Shown: one piece after another, positions 51,001 through 63,225 of the stretch
Layout: each line of letters opens with the position of its first letter
Numbering within the stretch: the stretch's first letter is position 1
Assembly: GCF_019649055.1 (NCBI RefSeq)
Contig: NW_026570413.1
Coordinates: forward strand, 62,001-126,000
DNA from: Paramacrobiotus metropolitanus
Lineage: Eukaryota; Tardigrada; Eutardigrada; Parachela; Macrobiotidae
Direction: 5' to 3'
DNA length: 64,000 nt
The notes under the pieces: model-generated
Told to the model about the DNA's origin: nothing
What the model saw: only the letters and a program-made list of their open reading frames with translations
Database searches by the model: none
Translations under genes and position numbers: made by a program

Positions 51001-54000
51001 TCTGCTTTTAAGGGTTATTCGATGCGCTGAGCACGAATCTGAAATCGGTTTGCAAAAAAATTTCACCAGAAAAGTTACTGTCAGACGTCACATTTTCGCC
51101 ATGTTGTGAGAACTCAATAACTACGTGGTGAAACTGCTCCAAAGTCTGCTTTTAAGGGTTATTCGATGCGCTGAGCACGAATTTTAAGTCGGTTTGCAAA
51201 AAAAATTTCACCGAAAAAAGTTATGGAAAACTTGACTTTTCACCGGCATTTTTGGATCTCAATAACTACGTGGTGAAACTGCTCCAAAGTCTGCTTTTAA
51301 GGGTTATTCGATGCGCTGAGCACGAATCTGAAATTGGTTTGCAAAAAAATTTCACCAGAAAAGTTACTGTCAGACGTGTCACATTTTCGCCATGTTGTGA
51401 GAACTCAATAACTACGTGGTGAAACTGCTCCAAAGTCTGCTTTAAGGGTTATTCGATGCGCTGAGCACGAATTTTAAGTCGGTTTGCAAAAAAAATTTCA
51501 ACGAAAAAAGTTATGGAAAACTTGACTTTTCACCGGCATTTTTGGATCTCAATAACTACGTGGTGAAACTGCTCCAAAGTCTGCTTTTAAAAGGGTTATT
51601 CGATGCGCTGAGCACGAATCTGAAATCGGTTTGCAAAAAAAATTTCACCAGAAAAAGTTACTGTCAGACGTGTCACATTTTCGCCATGTTGTGAGAACTC
51701 AATAACTACGTGGTGAAACTGCTCCAAAGTCTGCTTTTAAGGGTTATTCGATGCGCTGAGCACGAATTTTAAGTCGGTTTGCAAAAAAAATTTCACCAGA
51801 AAAAGTTATGGAAAACTTGCATTTTCACCGGCATTTTGAACTCAATAACTACGTGGTGAAACTGCTCCAAAGTCTGCTTTTAAGGGTTATTCGATGCGCT
51901 GAGCACGAATCTGAAATCGGTTTGCAAAAAAATTTCACCAGAAAAGTTACTGTCAGACGTGTCACATTTTCGCCATGGTGTCAGAACTCAATAACTACGT
52001 GGTGAAACTGCTCCAAAGTCTGCTTTTAAGGGTTATTCGATGCGCTGAGCACGAATTTTAAGTCGGTTTGCAAAAAAAAATTTCAACGAAAAGTTACTGT
52101 CAGACGTGTCACATTTTCGCCATGTTGTGAGAACTCAATAACTACGTGGTGAAACTGCTCCAAAGTCTGCTTTTAAGGGTTATTCGATGCGCTGAGCACG
52201 AATTTCGAAATTGGTTTGCAAAAAAATTTCACCGAAAAAGTTATGGAAAACTTGACATTTTCACGGCATTTTGGATCTCAATAACTACGTGGTGAAACTG
52301 CTCCAAAGTCTGCTTTTAAGGGTTATTCGATGCGCTGAGCACGAATTTGTAAGTCGGTTTGCAAAAAAATTTCACCGAAAAAGTTACTGTCAGACGTGTC
52401 ACATTTTCGCCATGTTGTGAGAACTCAATAACTACGTGGTGAAACTGCTCCAAAGTCTGCTTTTAAGGGTTATTCGATGCGCTGAGCACGAATCTCAAGT
52501 CGGTTGCAAAAAAATTTCACCAGAAAAGTTATGGAAAACTTGACTTTTCACCGGCATTTTGATCTCAATAACTACGTGGTGAAACTGCTCCAAAGTCTGC
52601 TTTTAAGGGTTATTCGATGCGCTGAGCACGAATTTCAAGTCGGTTTGCAAAAAAAATTTCACCAGAAAAAGTTACTGTCAGACGTGTCACATTTTCGCCA
52701 TGTGAGAACTCAATAACTACGTGGTGAAACTGCTCCAAAGTCTGCTTTTAAGGGTTATTCGATGCGCTGAGCACGAATCCTGAAAGTCGGTTTGCAAAAA
52801 AATTTCACCAGAAAAGTTACTGTCAGACGTGTCACATTTTCGCCATGTTGTGAGAACTCAATAACTACGTGGTGAAACTGCTCCAAAGTCTGCTTTTAAG
52901 GGTTATTCGATGCGCTGAGCACGAATCTGAAATCGGTTTGCAAAAAAATTTCACCAGAAAAAGTTGTGAAAACTTGCATTTTCACCGGCATTTTGATCTC
53001 AATAACTACGTGGTGAAACTGCTCCAAAGTCTGCTTTTAAGGGTTATTCGATGCGCTGAGCACGAATTTGAAGTCGGTTTGCAAAAAAATTTCACCAGAA
53101 AAGTTACTGTCAGACGTGTCACATTTTCGCCATGTTGTGAGATCTCAATAACTACGTGGTGAAACTGCTCCAAAGTCTGCTTTTAAGGGTTATTCGATGC
53201 GCTGAGCACGAATTTTAAGTCGGTTTGCAAAAAAAATTTCACCGAAAAAAGTTATGGAAAACTTGACTTTTCACCGGCATTTTTGATCTCAATAACTACG
53301 TGGTGAAACTGCTCCAAAGTCTGCTTTTAAGGGTTATTCGATGCGCTGAGCACGAATCTGAAATCGGTTTGCAAAAAAATTTCACCAGAAAAGTTACTGT
53401 CAGACGTGTCACATTTTCGCCATGTTGTGAGAACTCAATAACTACGTGGTGAAACTGCTCCAAAGTCTGCTTTTAAGGGTTATTCGATGCGCTGAGCACG
53501 AATTTTAAGTCGGTTTGCAAAAAAATTTCACCGAAAAGTTATGGAAAACTTGACTTTTCACCGGCATTTTGGATCTCAATAACTACGTGGTGAAACTGCT
53601 CCAAAAGTCTGCTTTTAAGTGGTTATTCGATGCGCTGAGCACGAATTTTGAAAGTCGGTTTGCAAAAAAAATTTCACCAGAAAAGTTACTGTCAGACGTG
53701 TCACATTTTCGCCATGTTGTGAGAACTCAATAACTACGTGGTGAAACTGCTCCAAAGTCTGCTTTTAAGGGTTATTCGATGCGCTGAGCACGAATCTGAA
53801 ATCGGTTTGCAAAAAAAATTTCAACGAAAAAAGTTATGGAAAACTTGCATTTTCACCGGCATTTTTGGATCTCAATAACTACGTAGTGAAACTAGCTCCA
53901 AAGTCTGCTTTTAAGGGTTATTCGATGCGCTGAGCACGAATCTGAAATCGGTTTGCAAAAAAAATTTCACCAGAAAAAGTTACTGTCAGACGTGTCACAT

Positions 54001-57000
54001 TTTCGCCATGTTGTGAGAACTCAATAACTACGTGGTGAAACTGCTCCAAAGTCTGCTTTTAAGGGTTATTCGATGCGCTGAGCACGAATTTCGAAATCGG
54101 TTTGCAAAAAATTTCAACGAAAAAAGTTATGGAAAACTTGCATTTTCACCGGCATTTTTGGATCTCAATAACTACGTGGTGAAACAGCTCCAAAGTCTGC
54201 TTTTAAGGGTTATTCGATGCGCTGAGCACGAATCTGAAATCGGTTTGCAAAAAAATTTCACCAGAAAAGTTACTGTCAGACGTGTCACATTTTCGCCATG
54301 TTGTGAGAACTCAATAACTACGTGGTGAAACTGCTCCAAAGTCTGCTTTTAAGGGTTATTCGATGCGCTGAGCACGAATTTTAAGTCGGTTTGCAAAAAA
54401 AATTTCACCGAAAAAAGTTATGGAAAACTTGACTTTTCACCGGCATTTTTGGATCTCAATAACTACGTGGTGAAACTGCTCCAAAGTCTGCTTTTAAAGG
54501 TTATTCGATGCGCTGAGCACGAATCTGAAATCGGTTTGCAAAAAAAATTTTCACCAGAAAAGTTACTGTCAGACGTGTCACATTTTCGCCATGTTGTGAG
54601 AACTCAATAACTACGTGGTGAAACTGCTCCAAAGTCTGCTTTAAAGGGTTATTCGATGCGCTGAGCACGAATTTTAAGTCGGTTTGCAAAAAAAGTTTCA
54701 ACGAAAAAAGTTATGGAAAACTTGCATTTTCACCGGCATTTTTGGATCTCAATAACTACGTGGTGAAACAGCTCCAAAGTCTGCTTTTAAGGGTTATTCG
54801 ATGCGCTGAGCACGAATCTGAAATCGGTTTGCAAAAAAAATTTCACCAGAAAAAGTTACTGTCAGACGTGTCACATTTTCGCCATGTTGTGAGAACTCAA
54901 TAACTACGTGGTGAAACTGCTCCAAAGTCTGCTTTTAAGGGTTATTCGATGCGCTGAGCACGAATTTCAAGTCGGTTTGCAAAAAAATTTCAACGAAAAA
55001 AGTTATGGAAAACTTGCATTTTCACCGGCATTTTTGGATCTCAATAACTACGTGGTGAAACAGCTCCAAAGTCTGCTTTTAAGGGTTATTCGATGCGCTG
55101 AGCACGAATCTGAAATTGGTTCGCAAAAAAAATTTCACCAGAAAAAGTTACTGTCAGACGTGTCACATTTTCGCCATGTTGTCAGAACTCAATAACTACG
55201 TGGTGAAACTGCTCCAAAGTCTGCTTTTAAGGGTTATTCGATGCGCTGAGCACGAATTTTAAGTCGGTTTGCAAAAAAAATTTCAACGAAAAAAGTTATG
55301 GAAAACTTGCATTTTCACCGGCATTTTTGGATCTCAATAACTACGTGGTGAAACTGCTCCAAAGTCTGCTTTTAAGGGTTATTCGATGCGCTGAGCACGA
55401 ATTTCAAGTCGGTTTGCAAAAAAAATTTCAACGAAAAGTTATGGAAAACTTGACTTTTCACCGGCATTTTGATCTCAATAACTACGTGGTGAAACAGCTC
55501 CAAAGTCTGCTTTTAAGAGTTATTCGATGCGCTGAGCACGAATCTGAAATCGGTTTGCAAAAAAATTTCACCAGAAAAGTTACTGTCAGACGTGTCACAT
55601 TTTCGCCATGTTGTCAGAACTCAATAACTACGTGGTGAAACTGCTCCAAAGTCTGCTTTTAAGGGTTATTCGATGCGCTGAGCACGAATTTTAAGTCGGT
55701 TTGCAAAAAAAATTTCAACGAAAAAGTTATGGAAAACTTGCATTTTCACCGGCATTTTGATCTCAATAACTACGTGGTGAAACTGCTCCAAAGTCTGCTT
55801 TTAAGGGTTATTCGATGCGCTGAGCACGAATTTCAAGTCGGTTTGCAAAAAAATTTCACCGAAAAAGTTATGGAAAACTTGCATTTTCACCGGCATTTTG
55901 ATCTCAATAACTACGTGGTGAAACAGCTCCAAAGTCTGCTTTTAAGGGTTATTCGATGCGCTGAGCACGAATCTGAAATCGGTTTGCAAAAAAATTTCAC
56001 CAGAAAAGTTACTGTCAGACGTCACATTTTCGCCATGTTGTGAGAACTCAATAACTACGTGGTGAAACTGCTCCAAAGTCTGCTTTTAAGGGTTATTCGA
56101 TGCGCTGAGCACGAATTTTAAGTCGGTTTGCAAAAAAATTTCACCGAAAAAAGTTATGGAAAACTTGACTTTTCACCGGCATTTTGATCTCAATAACTAC
56201 GTGGTGAAACTGCTCCAAAAGTCTGCTTTTAGTGGTTATTCGATGCGCTGAGCACGAATCTGAAATCGGTTTGCAAAAAAAATTTCACCAGAAAAGTTAC
56301 TGTCAGACGTGTCACATTTTCGCCATGGTGTCAGAACTCAATAACTACGTGGTGAAACTGCTCCAAAGTCTGCTTTTAAGGGTTATTCGATGCGCTGAGC
56401 ACGAATTTCAAGTCGGTTTGCAAAAAAATTTCAACGAAAAGTTATGGAAAACTTGCATTTTCACCGGCATTTTTGGATCCTCAATAACTACGTGGTGAAA
56501 CTGCTCCAAAGTCTGCTTTTAAAGGTTATTCGATGCGCTGAGCACGAATTTCAAGTCGGTTTGCAAAAAAAATTTCACCGAAAAAGTTATGGAAAACTTG
56601 ACTTTTCACCGGCATTTTGATCTCAATAACTACGTGGTGAAACTGCTCCAAAGTCTGCTTTTAAGGGTTATTCGATGCGCTGAGCACGAATCTGAAATCG
56701 GTTTGCAAAAAAAATTTCACCAGAAAAGTTACTGTCAGACGTGTCACATTTTCGCCATGTTGTGAGAACTCAATAACTACGTGGTGAAACTGCTCCAAAG
56801 TCTGCTTTTAAGGGTTATTCGATGCGCTGAGCACGAATTTCGAAATCGGTTTGCAAAAAAAATTTCAACGAAAAAAGTTATGGAAAACTTGCATTTTCGC
56901 CGGCATTGTGATCTCAATAACTACGTGGTGAAACAGCTCCAAAGTCTGCTTTAAGGGTTATTCGATGCGCTGAGCACGAATCTGAAATCGGTTTGCAAAA

Positions 57001-57929
57001 AAAATTTCACCAGAAAAGTTACTGTCAGACGTGTCACATTTTCGCCATGTTGTGAGAACTCAATAACTACGTGGTGAAACTGCTCCAAAGTCTGCTTTTA
57101 AGGGTTATTCGATGCGCTGAGCACGAATTTTAAGTCGGTTTGCAAAAAAAATTTCACCGAAAAGTTATGGAAAACTTGACTTTCACCGGCATTTTGATCT
57201 CAATAACTACGTGGTGAAACTGCTCCAAAGTCTGCTTTTAAGGGTTTTTCGATGCGCTGAGCACGAATCTGAAATCGGTTTGCAAAAAAATTTCAACGAA
57301 AAAAGTTATGGAAAACTTGCATTTTCACCGGCATTTTTGGATCTCAATAACTACGTGGTGAAACTGCTCCAAAGTCTGCTTTTAAGAGTTATTCGATGCG
57401 CTGAGCACGAATCTGAAATCGGTTTGCAAAAAAAATTTCACCAGAAAAGTTACTGTCAGACGTGTCACATTTTCGCCATGTTGTCAGAACTCAATAACTA
57501 CGTGGTGAAACTGCTCCAAAGTCTGCTTTTAATGGTTATTCGATGCGCTGAGCCACGAATTTCAAGTCGGTTTGCAAAAAAAATTTCAACGAAAAAAGTT
57601 ATGGAAAACTTGCATTTTCACCGGCATTTTTGGATCTCAATAACGTGGTGAAACTGGCTCCAAAGTCTGCTTTTAAGGGTTATTCGATGCGCTGAGCACG
57701 AATTTCAAGTCGGTTTGCAAAAAAAATTTCAACGAAAAAGTTATGGAAAACTTGCATTTTCACCGGCATTTTGGATCTCAATAACTACGTGGTGAAACTG
57801 CTCCAAAGTCTGCTTTTAGGGTTATTCGATGCGCTGAGCACGAATCTCTGAAAGTCGGTTTGCAAAAAAAATTTCACCAGAAAAAGTTACTGTCAGACGT
57901 GTCACATTTTCGCCATGTTGTCAGAACTA

Positions 57930-58013
57930 AATAACTACGTTATAAAACTGCTCCAAGGTCTGCTTTTAAAAAGTTATGGAAAACTTGCATTTTCACCGGC
58001 ATTTTTGGATCTC
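57930..58013 (+). repeat. Truncated monomer (84 bp)
   Basis: The core is cut after GGTCTGCTTTTA and joined to AAAAGTTATGGAAAAC of tail B, losing about 59 bp that include the hairpin, the A-tract and the first TTTCACC. The join lies in a shared A-rich stretch, which fits slippage or microhomology joining. The remaining core also differs (ACGTTATAAAACTG, CTCCAAGG). Confidence 0.85.
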
Positions 58014-61000
58014 AATAACTACGTGGTGAAACAGCTCCAAAGTCTGCTTTTAAGGGTTGTTCGATGCGCTGAGCACGAATCTGAAATCGGTTTGCAAAAA
58101 AAATTTCACCAGAAAAAGTTACTGTCAGACGTGTCACATTTTCGCCATGTTGTGAGAACTCAATAACTACGTGGTGAAACTGCTCCAAAGTCTGCTTTTA
58201 AGGGTTATTCGATGCGCTGAGCACGAATTGTAAGTCGGTTTGCAAAAAAAATTTCACCGAAAAAGTTATGGAAAACTTGACTTTTCACCGGCATTTTGAT
58301 CTCAATAACTACGTGGTGAAACAGCTCCAAAGTCTGCTTTTAAGAGTTATTCGATGCGCTGAGCACGAATCTGAAATAGGTTCGCAAAAAAATTTCACCA
58401 GAAAAAGTTACTGTCAGACGTGTCACATTTTCGCCATGGTGTCAGAACTCAATAACTACGTGGTGAAACTGCTCCAAAGTCTGCTTTTAAGGGTTATTCG
58501 ATGCGCTGAGCACGAATTTTAAGTCGGTTTGCAAAAAAAATTTCAACAAAAAGTTATGGAAAACTTGCATTTTCACCGGCATTTTGATCTCAATAACTAC
58601 GTGGTGAAACTGCTCCAAAGTCTGCTTTTAAAGTTATTCGATGCGCTGAGCACGAATTTCAAGTTGGGTTGCAAAAAAATTTCACCGAAAAAAGTTATGG
58701 AAAACTTGCATTTTCACCGGCATTTTGATCTCAATAACTACGTGGTGAAACTGCTCCAAAGTCTGCTTTTAAGGGTTATTCGATGCGCTGAGCACGAATC
58801 TGAAGTCGGTTGCAAAAAAATTTCACCAGAAAAGTTACTGTCAGACGTGTCACATTTTCGCCATGTTGTGAGATCTCAATAACTACGTGGTGAAACTGCT
58901 CCAAAGTCTGCTTTTAAGGGTTATTCGATGCGCTGAGTACGAATTTGAAGTCGGTTTGCAAAAAAAATTTGACCGTGAAAAGTTATGGAAAACTTGCATT
59001 TTCACCGGCATTTTTGATCTCAATAACTACGTGGTGAAACTGCTCCAAAGTCTGCTTTTAAGGGTTATTCGATGCGCTGAGCACGAATTTCAAGTCGGTT
59101 TGCAAAAAAATTTCACCGAAAAAAGTTATGGAAAACTTGACATTTCACCGGCATTTTTGATCTCAATAACTACGTGGTGAAACTGCTCCAAAGTCTGCTT
59201 TAAGGGTTATTCGATGCGCTGAGCACGAATCTGAAATCGGTTTGCAAAAAAATTTCACCAGAAAAGTTACTGTCAGACGTGTCACATTTTCGCCATGTTG
59301 TGAGAACTCAATAACTACGTGGTGAAACTGCTCCAAAGTCTGCTTTTAAGGGTTATTCGATGCGCTGAGCACGAATTTTAAGTCGGTTTGCAAAAAAATT
59401 TCACCGAAAAAGTTATGGAAAACTTGACTTTTCACCGGCATTTTTGATCTCAATAACTACGTGGTGAAACAGCTCCAAAGTCTGCTTTTAAGGGTTATTC
59501 GATGCGCTGAGCACGAATCTGAAATTGGTTTTGCAAAAAAAATTTCACCAGAAAAGTTACTGTCAGACGTGTCACATTTTCGCCATGGTGTCAGAACTCA
59601 ATAACTACGTGGTGAAACTGCTCCAAGGTCTGCTTTTAAGGGTTATTCGATGCGCTGAGCACGAATTTTAAGTCGGTTTGCAAAAAAAAATTTCACCGAA
59701 AAAGTTATGGAAAACTTGACTTTTCACCGGCATTTTTGATCTCAATAACTACGTGGTGAAACTGCTCCAAAGTCTGCTTTTAAGAGTTATTCGATGCGCT
59801 GAGCACGAATCTGAAATCGGTTTGCAAAAAAATTTCACCAGAAAAGTTACTGTCAGACGTGTCACATTTTCGCCATGTTGTCAGAACTCAATAACTACGT
59901 GGTGAAACTGCTCCAAAGTCTGCTTTTAAGGGTTATTCGATGCGCTGAGCACGAATTTTAAGTCGGTTTGCAAAAAAAATTTCAACGAAAAAAGTTATGG
60001 AAAACTTGCTTTTCACCGGCATTTTTGATCTCAATAACTACGTGGTGAAACAGCCTCCAAAAGTCTGCTTTTAAGGGTTATTCGATGCGCTGAGCACGAA
60101 TCTGAAATCGGTTTGCAAAAAAATTTCACCAGAAAAGTTACTGTCAGACGTCACATTTTCGCCATGTTGTGAGAACTCAATAACTACGTGGTGAAACTGC
60201 TCCAAAGTCTGCTTTTAAGGGTTATTCGATGCGCTGAGCACGAATTTTAAGTCGGTTTGCAAAAAAAATCACCGAAAAAAGTTATGGAAAACTTGACTTT
60301 TCACCGGCATTTTGATCTCAATAACTACGTGGTGAAACAGCTCCAAAGTCTGCTTTTAAGGGTTATTCGATGCGCTGAGCACGAATCTGAAACTCGGTTC
60401 GCAAAAAAAATTTCACCAGAAAAGTTACTGTCAGACGTGTCACATTTTCGCCATGGTGTCAGAACTCAATAACTACGTGGTGAAACTGCTCCAAAGTCTG
60501 CTTTTAAGGGTTATTCGATGCGCTGAGCACGAATTTTAAGTCGGTTTGCAAAAAAAATTTCACCTAAAAAAGTTATGGAAAACTTGACTTTTCACCGGCA
60601 TTTTTGGATCTCAATAACAACGTGGTGAAACAGCTCCAAAGTCTGCTTTTAAAGGTTATTCGATGCGCTGAGCACGAATCTGAAATCGGTTTGCAAAAAA
60701 AATTTCACCAGAAAAAGTTACTGTCAGACGTGTCACATTTTCGCCATGTTGTCAGAACTCAATAACTACGTGGTGAAACTGCTCCAAAGTCTGCTTTTAA
60801 GGGTTATTCGATGCGCTGAGCACGAATTTTAAGTCGGTTTGCAAAAAAATTTCAACGAAAAAGTTATGGAAAACTTGCATTTTCACCGGCATTTTGATCT
60901 CAATAACTACGTGGTGAAACAGCTCCAAAGTCTGCTTTTAAGGGTTATTCGATGCGCTGAGCACGAATCTGAAATCGGTTTGCAAAAAAAATTTCACCAA

Positions 61001-62786
61001 AAGTTACTGTCAGACGTGTCACATTTTCGCCATGTTGTGAGAACTCAATAACTACGTGGTGAAACTGCTCCAAAGTCTGCTTTTAAGGGTTATTCGATGC
61101 GCTGAGCACGAATCTTTAAGTCTTGTTTGCAAAAAAAATTTCACCGAAAAAGTTATGGAAAACTTGACTTTTCACCGGCATTTTGATCTCAATAACTACG
61201 TGGTGAAACTGCTCCAAAGTCTGCTTTTAAGGGGTTATTCGATGCGCTGAGCACGAATTTTAAATCGGTTTGCAAAAAAAAATTTCACCAGAAAAGTTAC
61301 TGTCAGACGTGTCACATTTTCGCCATGTTGTCAGAACTCAATAACTACGTGGTGAAACTGCTCCAAAGTCTGCTTTTAAGGGTTATTCGATGCGCTGAGC
61401 ACGAATCTGGAATCCGGTTTGCGAAAAAAATTTCACCGAAAAAAAGTTACTGTCAGACGTGTCACATTTTCGCCATGTTGTCAGAACTCAATAACTACGT
61501 GGTGAAACTGCTCCAAAGTCTGCTTTTAAGGGTTATTTGATGCGCTGAGCACGAATTTTAAGTCGGTTTGCAAAAAAAATTCACCGAAAAAGTTATGGAA
61601 AACTTGCATTTTCACCGGCATTTTGATCTCAATAACTACGTGGTGAAACTGCTCCAAAGTCTGCTTTTAAGGGTTATTCGATGCGCTGAGCACGAATCTG
61701 AAATTCGGTTCGCAAAAAAAATTTCACCAAAAGTTACTGTCAGACGTGTCACATTTTCGCCATGTTGTGAGAACTCAATAACTACGTGGTGAAACTGCTC
61801 CAAAGTCTGCTTTTAAGGGTTATTCGATGCGCTGAGCACGAATTTTAAGTCGGTTTGCAAAAAAAATTTCACCGAAAAAAGTTATGGAAAACTTGACTTT
61901 TCACCGGCATTTTGATCTCAATAACTACGTGGTGAAACTGCTCCAAAGTCTGCTTTTAAGGGGTTATTCGATGCGCTGAGCACGAATCTGAAATCGGTTT
62001 GCAAAAAAAATTTCACCAGAAAAGTTACTGTCAGACGTCACATTTTCGCCATGTTGTCAGAACTCAATAACTACGTGGTGAAACTGCTCCAAAGTCTGCT
62101 TTTAAGGGTTATTCGATGCGCTGAGCACGAATGTCTAAGTCGGTTTGCAAAAAAAATTTCACCGAAAAAAGTTATGGAAAACTTGACTTCTTCACCGGCA
62201 ATTTTGGATCTCAATAACTACGTGGTGAAACTGCTCCAAAGTCTGCTTTTAAGGGTTATTCGATGCGCTGAGCACGAATCTGAAAACGGTTCGCAAAAAA
62301 TTTCACCAGAAAAGTTACTGTCAGACGTCACATTTTCGCCATGTTGTCAGAACTCAATAACTACGTGGTGAAACTGCTCCAAAGTCTGCTTTTAAGGGTT
62401 ATTCGATGCGCTGAGCACGAATTTTAAGTCGGTTTGCAAAAAAAATTTCACCGAAAAAGTTATGGAAAACTTGACTTTTCACCGGCATTTTCGGGATCTC
62501 AATAACTACGTGGTGAAACAGCTCCAAAGTCTGCTTTGAGGGTTATTCGATGCGCTGAGTACGAATCTGAAGTCGGTTTGCAAAAAAATTTCACCAGAAA
62601 AGTTACTGTCAGACGTGTCACATTTTCGCCATGTTGTCAGAACTCAATAACTACGTGGTGAAACTGCTCCAAAGTCTGCTTTTAAGGGTTATTCGATGCG
62701 CTGAGCACGAATTTTAAGTCGGTTTGCAAAAAAATTTCACCGAAAAAGTTATGGAAAACTTGACTTTTCACCGGCATTTTGATCTC

Positions 62787-62932
62787 AATAACTACGTGGG
62801 TGAAATCCGCTCCAAAGTCTGCTTTAAGGTTATTCGATGCGCTGAGTACGAATCTGAAGTCGGTTTGCAAAAAAATTTCAGCAGAAAAGTTACTGTCAGA
62901 CGTGTCACATTTTCGCCATGTTGTGAGAACTC
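62787..62932 (+). repeat. A monomer with altered core
   Basis: The core reads ACGTGGGTGAAATCCGCTCC, CTTTAAGGTTATT and GAGTACG, so GGTGAAA is kept but its flanks and the hairpin arm change. It is one of a cluster of GAGTACG copies (near 62559, 62846 and 63136). Confidence 0.8.
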
Positions 62933-63075
62933 AATAACTACGTGGTGAAACTGCTCCAAAGTCTGCTTTTAAGGGTTATTCGATGCGCTGAGCACGAATT
63001 TTAAGTCGGTTTGCAAAAAAAATTTCAACGAAAAAAGTTATGGAAAACTTGCATTTTCACCGGCATTTGGATCTC

Positions 63076-63225
63076 AATAACTACGTGGTGAAACTGCTCC
63101 AAAGTCTGCGTTTAAGAGTTATTTGATGCGCTGAGTACGAATCTGAAGTCGGTTTGCAAAAAACAATTTCACCAGAAAAAAGTTACTGTCAGACGTGTCA
63201 CATTTTCGCCATGGTGTCAGAACTC
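63076..63225 (+). repeat. A monomer with altered core and interrupted A-tract
   Basis: The core has GTCTGCGTTTAAGAG, TTTGATG and GAGTACG; the A-tract is interrupted by a C (GCAAAAAACAATTTC); the junction is CATGGTGTCAG. Many changes in a single copy fit relaxed homogenisation in this end of the window. Confidence 0.8.

Larger units (their letters stand above)
38001..53900 (+). repeat. Array block 7: GAGAACTC A tails with TTTTAAGTCGG B tails
   Basis: A/B alternation is mostly kept. TTTTAAGTCGG is the usual B tail start, and CAGCTCC cores appear in scattered A monomers (about 38056, 42121, 44151, 46477, 48361, 50553, 50991). GACGTCACA A tails, CTTTAAGGG cores and TTTTATGG cores are frequent. 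Unusual monomers lie at 47473-48051. No gene is present. Confidence 0.85.

Noticed and set aside
48322-62870. Minus-strand open frames of 62-66 codons
   Set aside because: They are the reverse complement of ordinary A/B monomers, occur only by chance where indels restore frame, and are absent from most copies.
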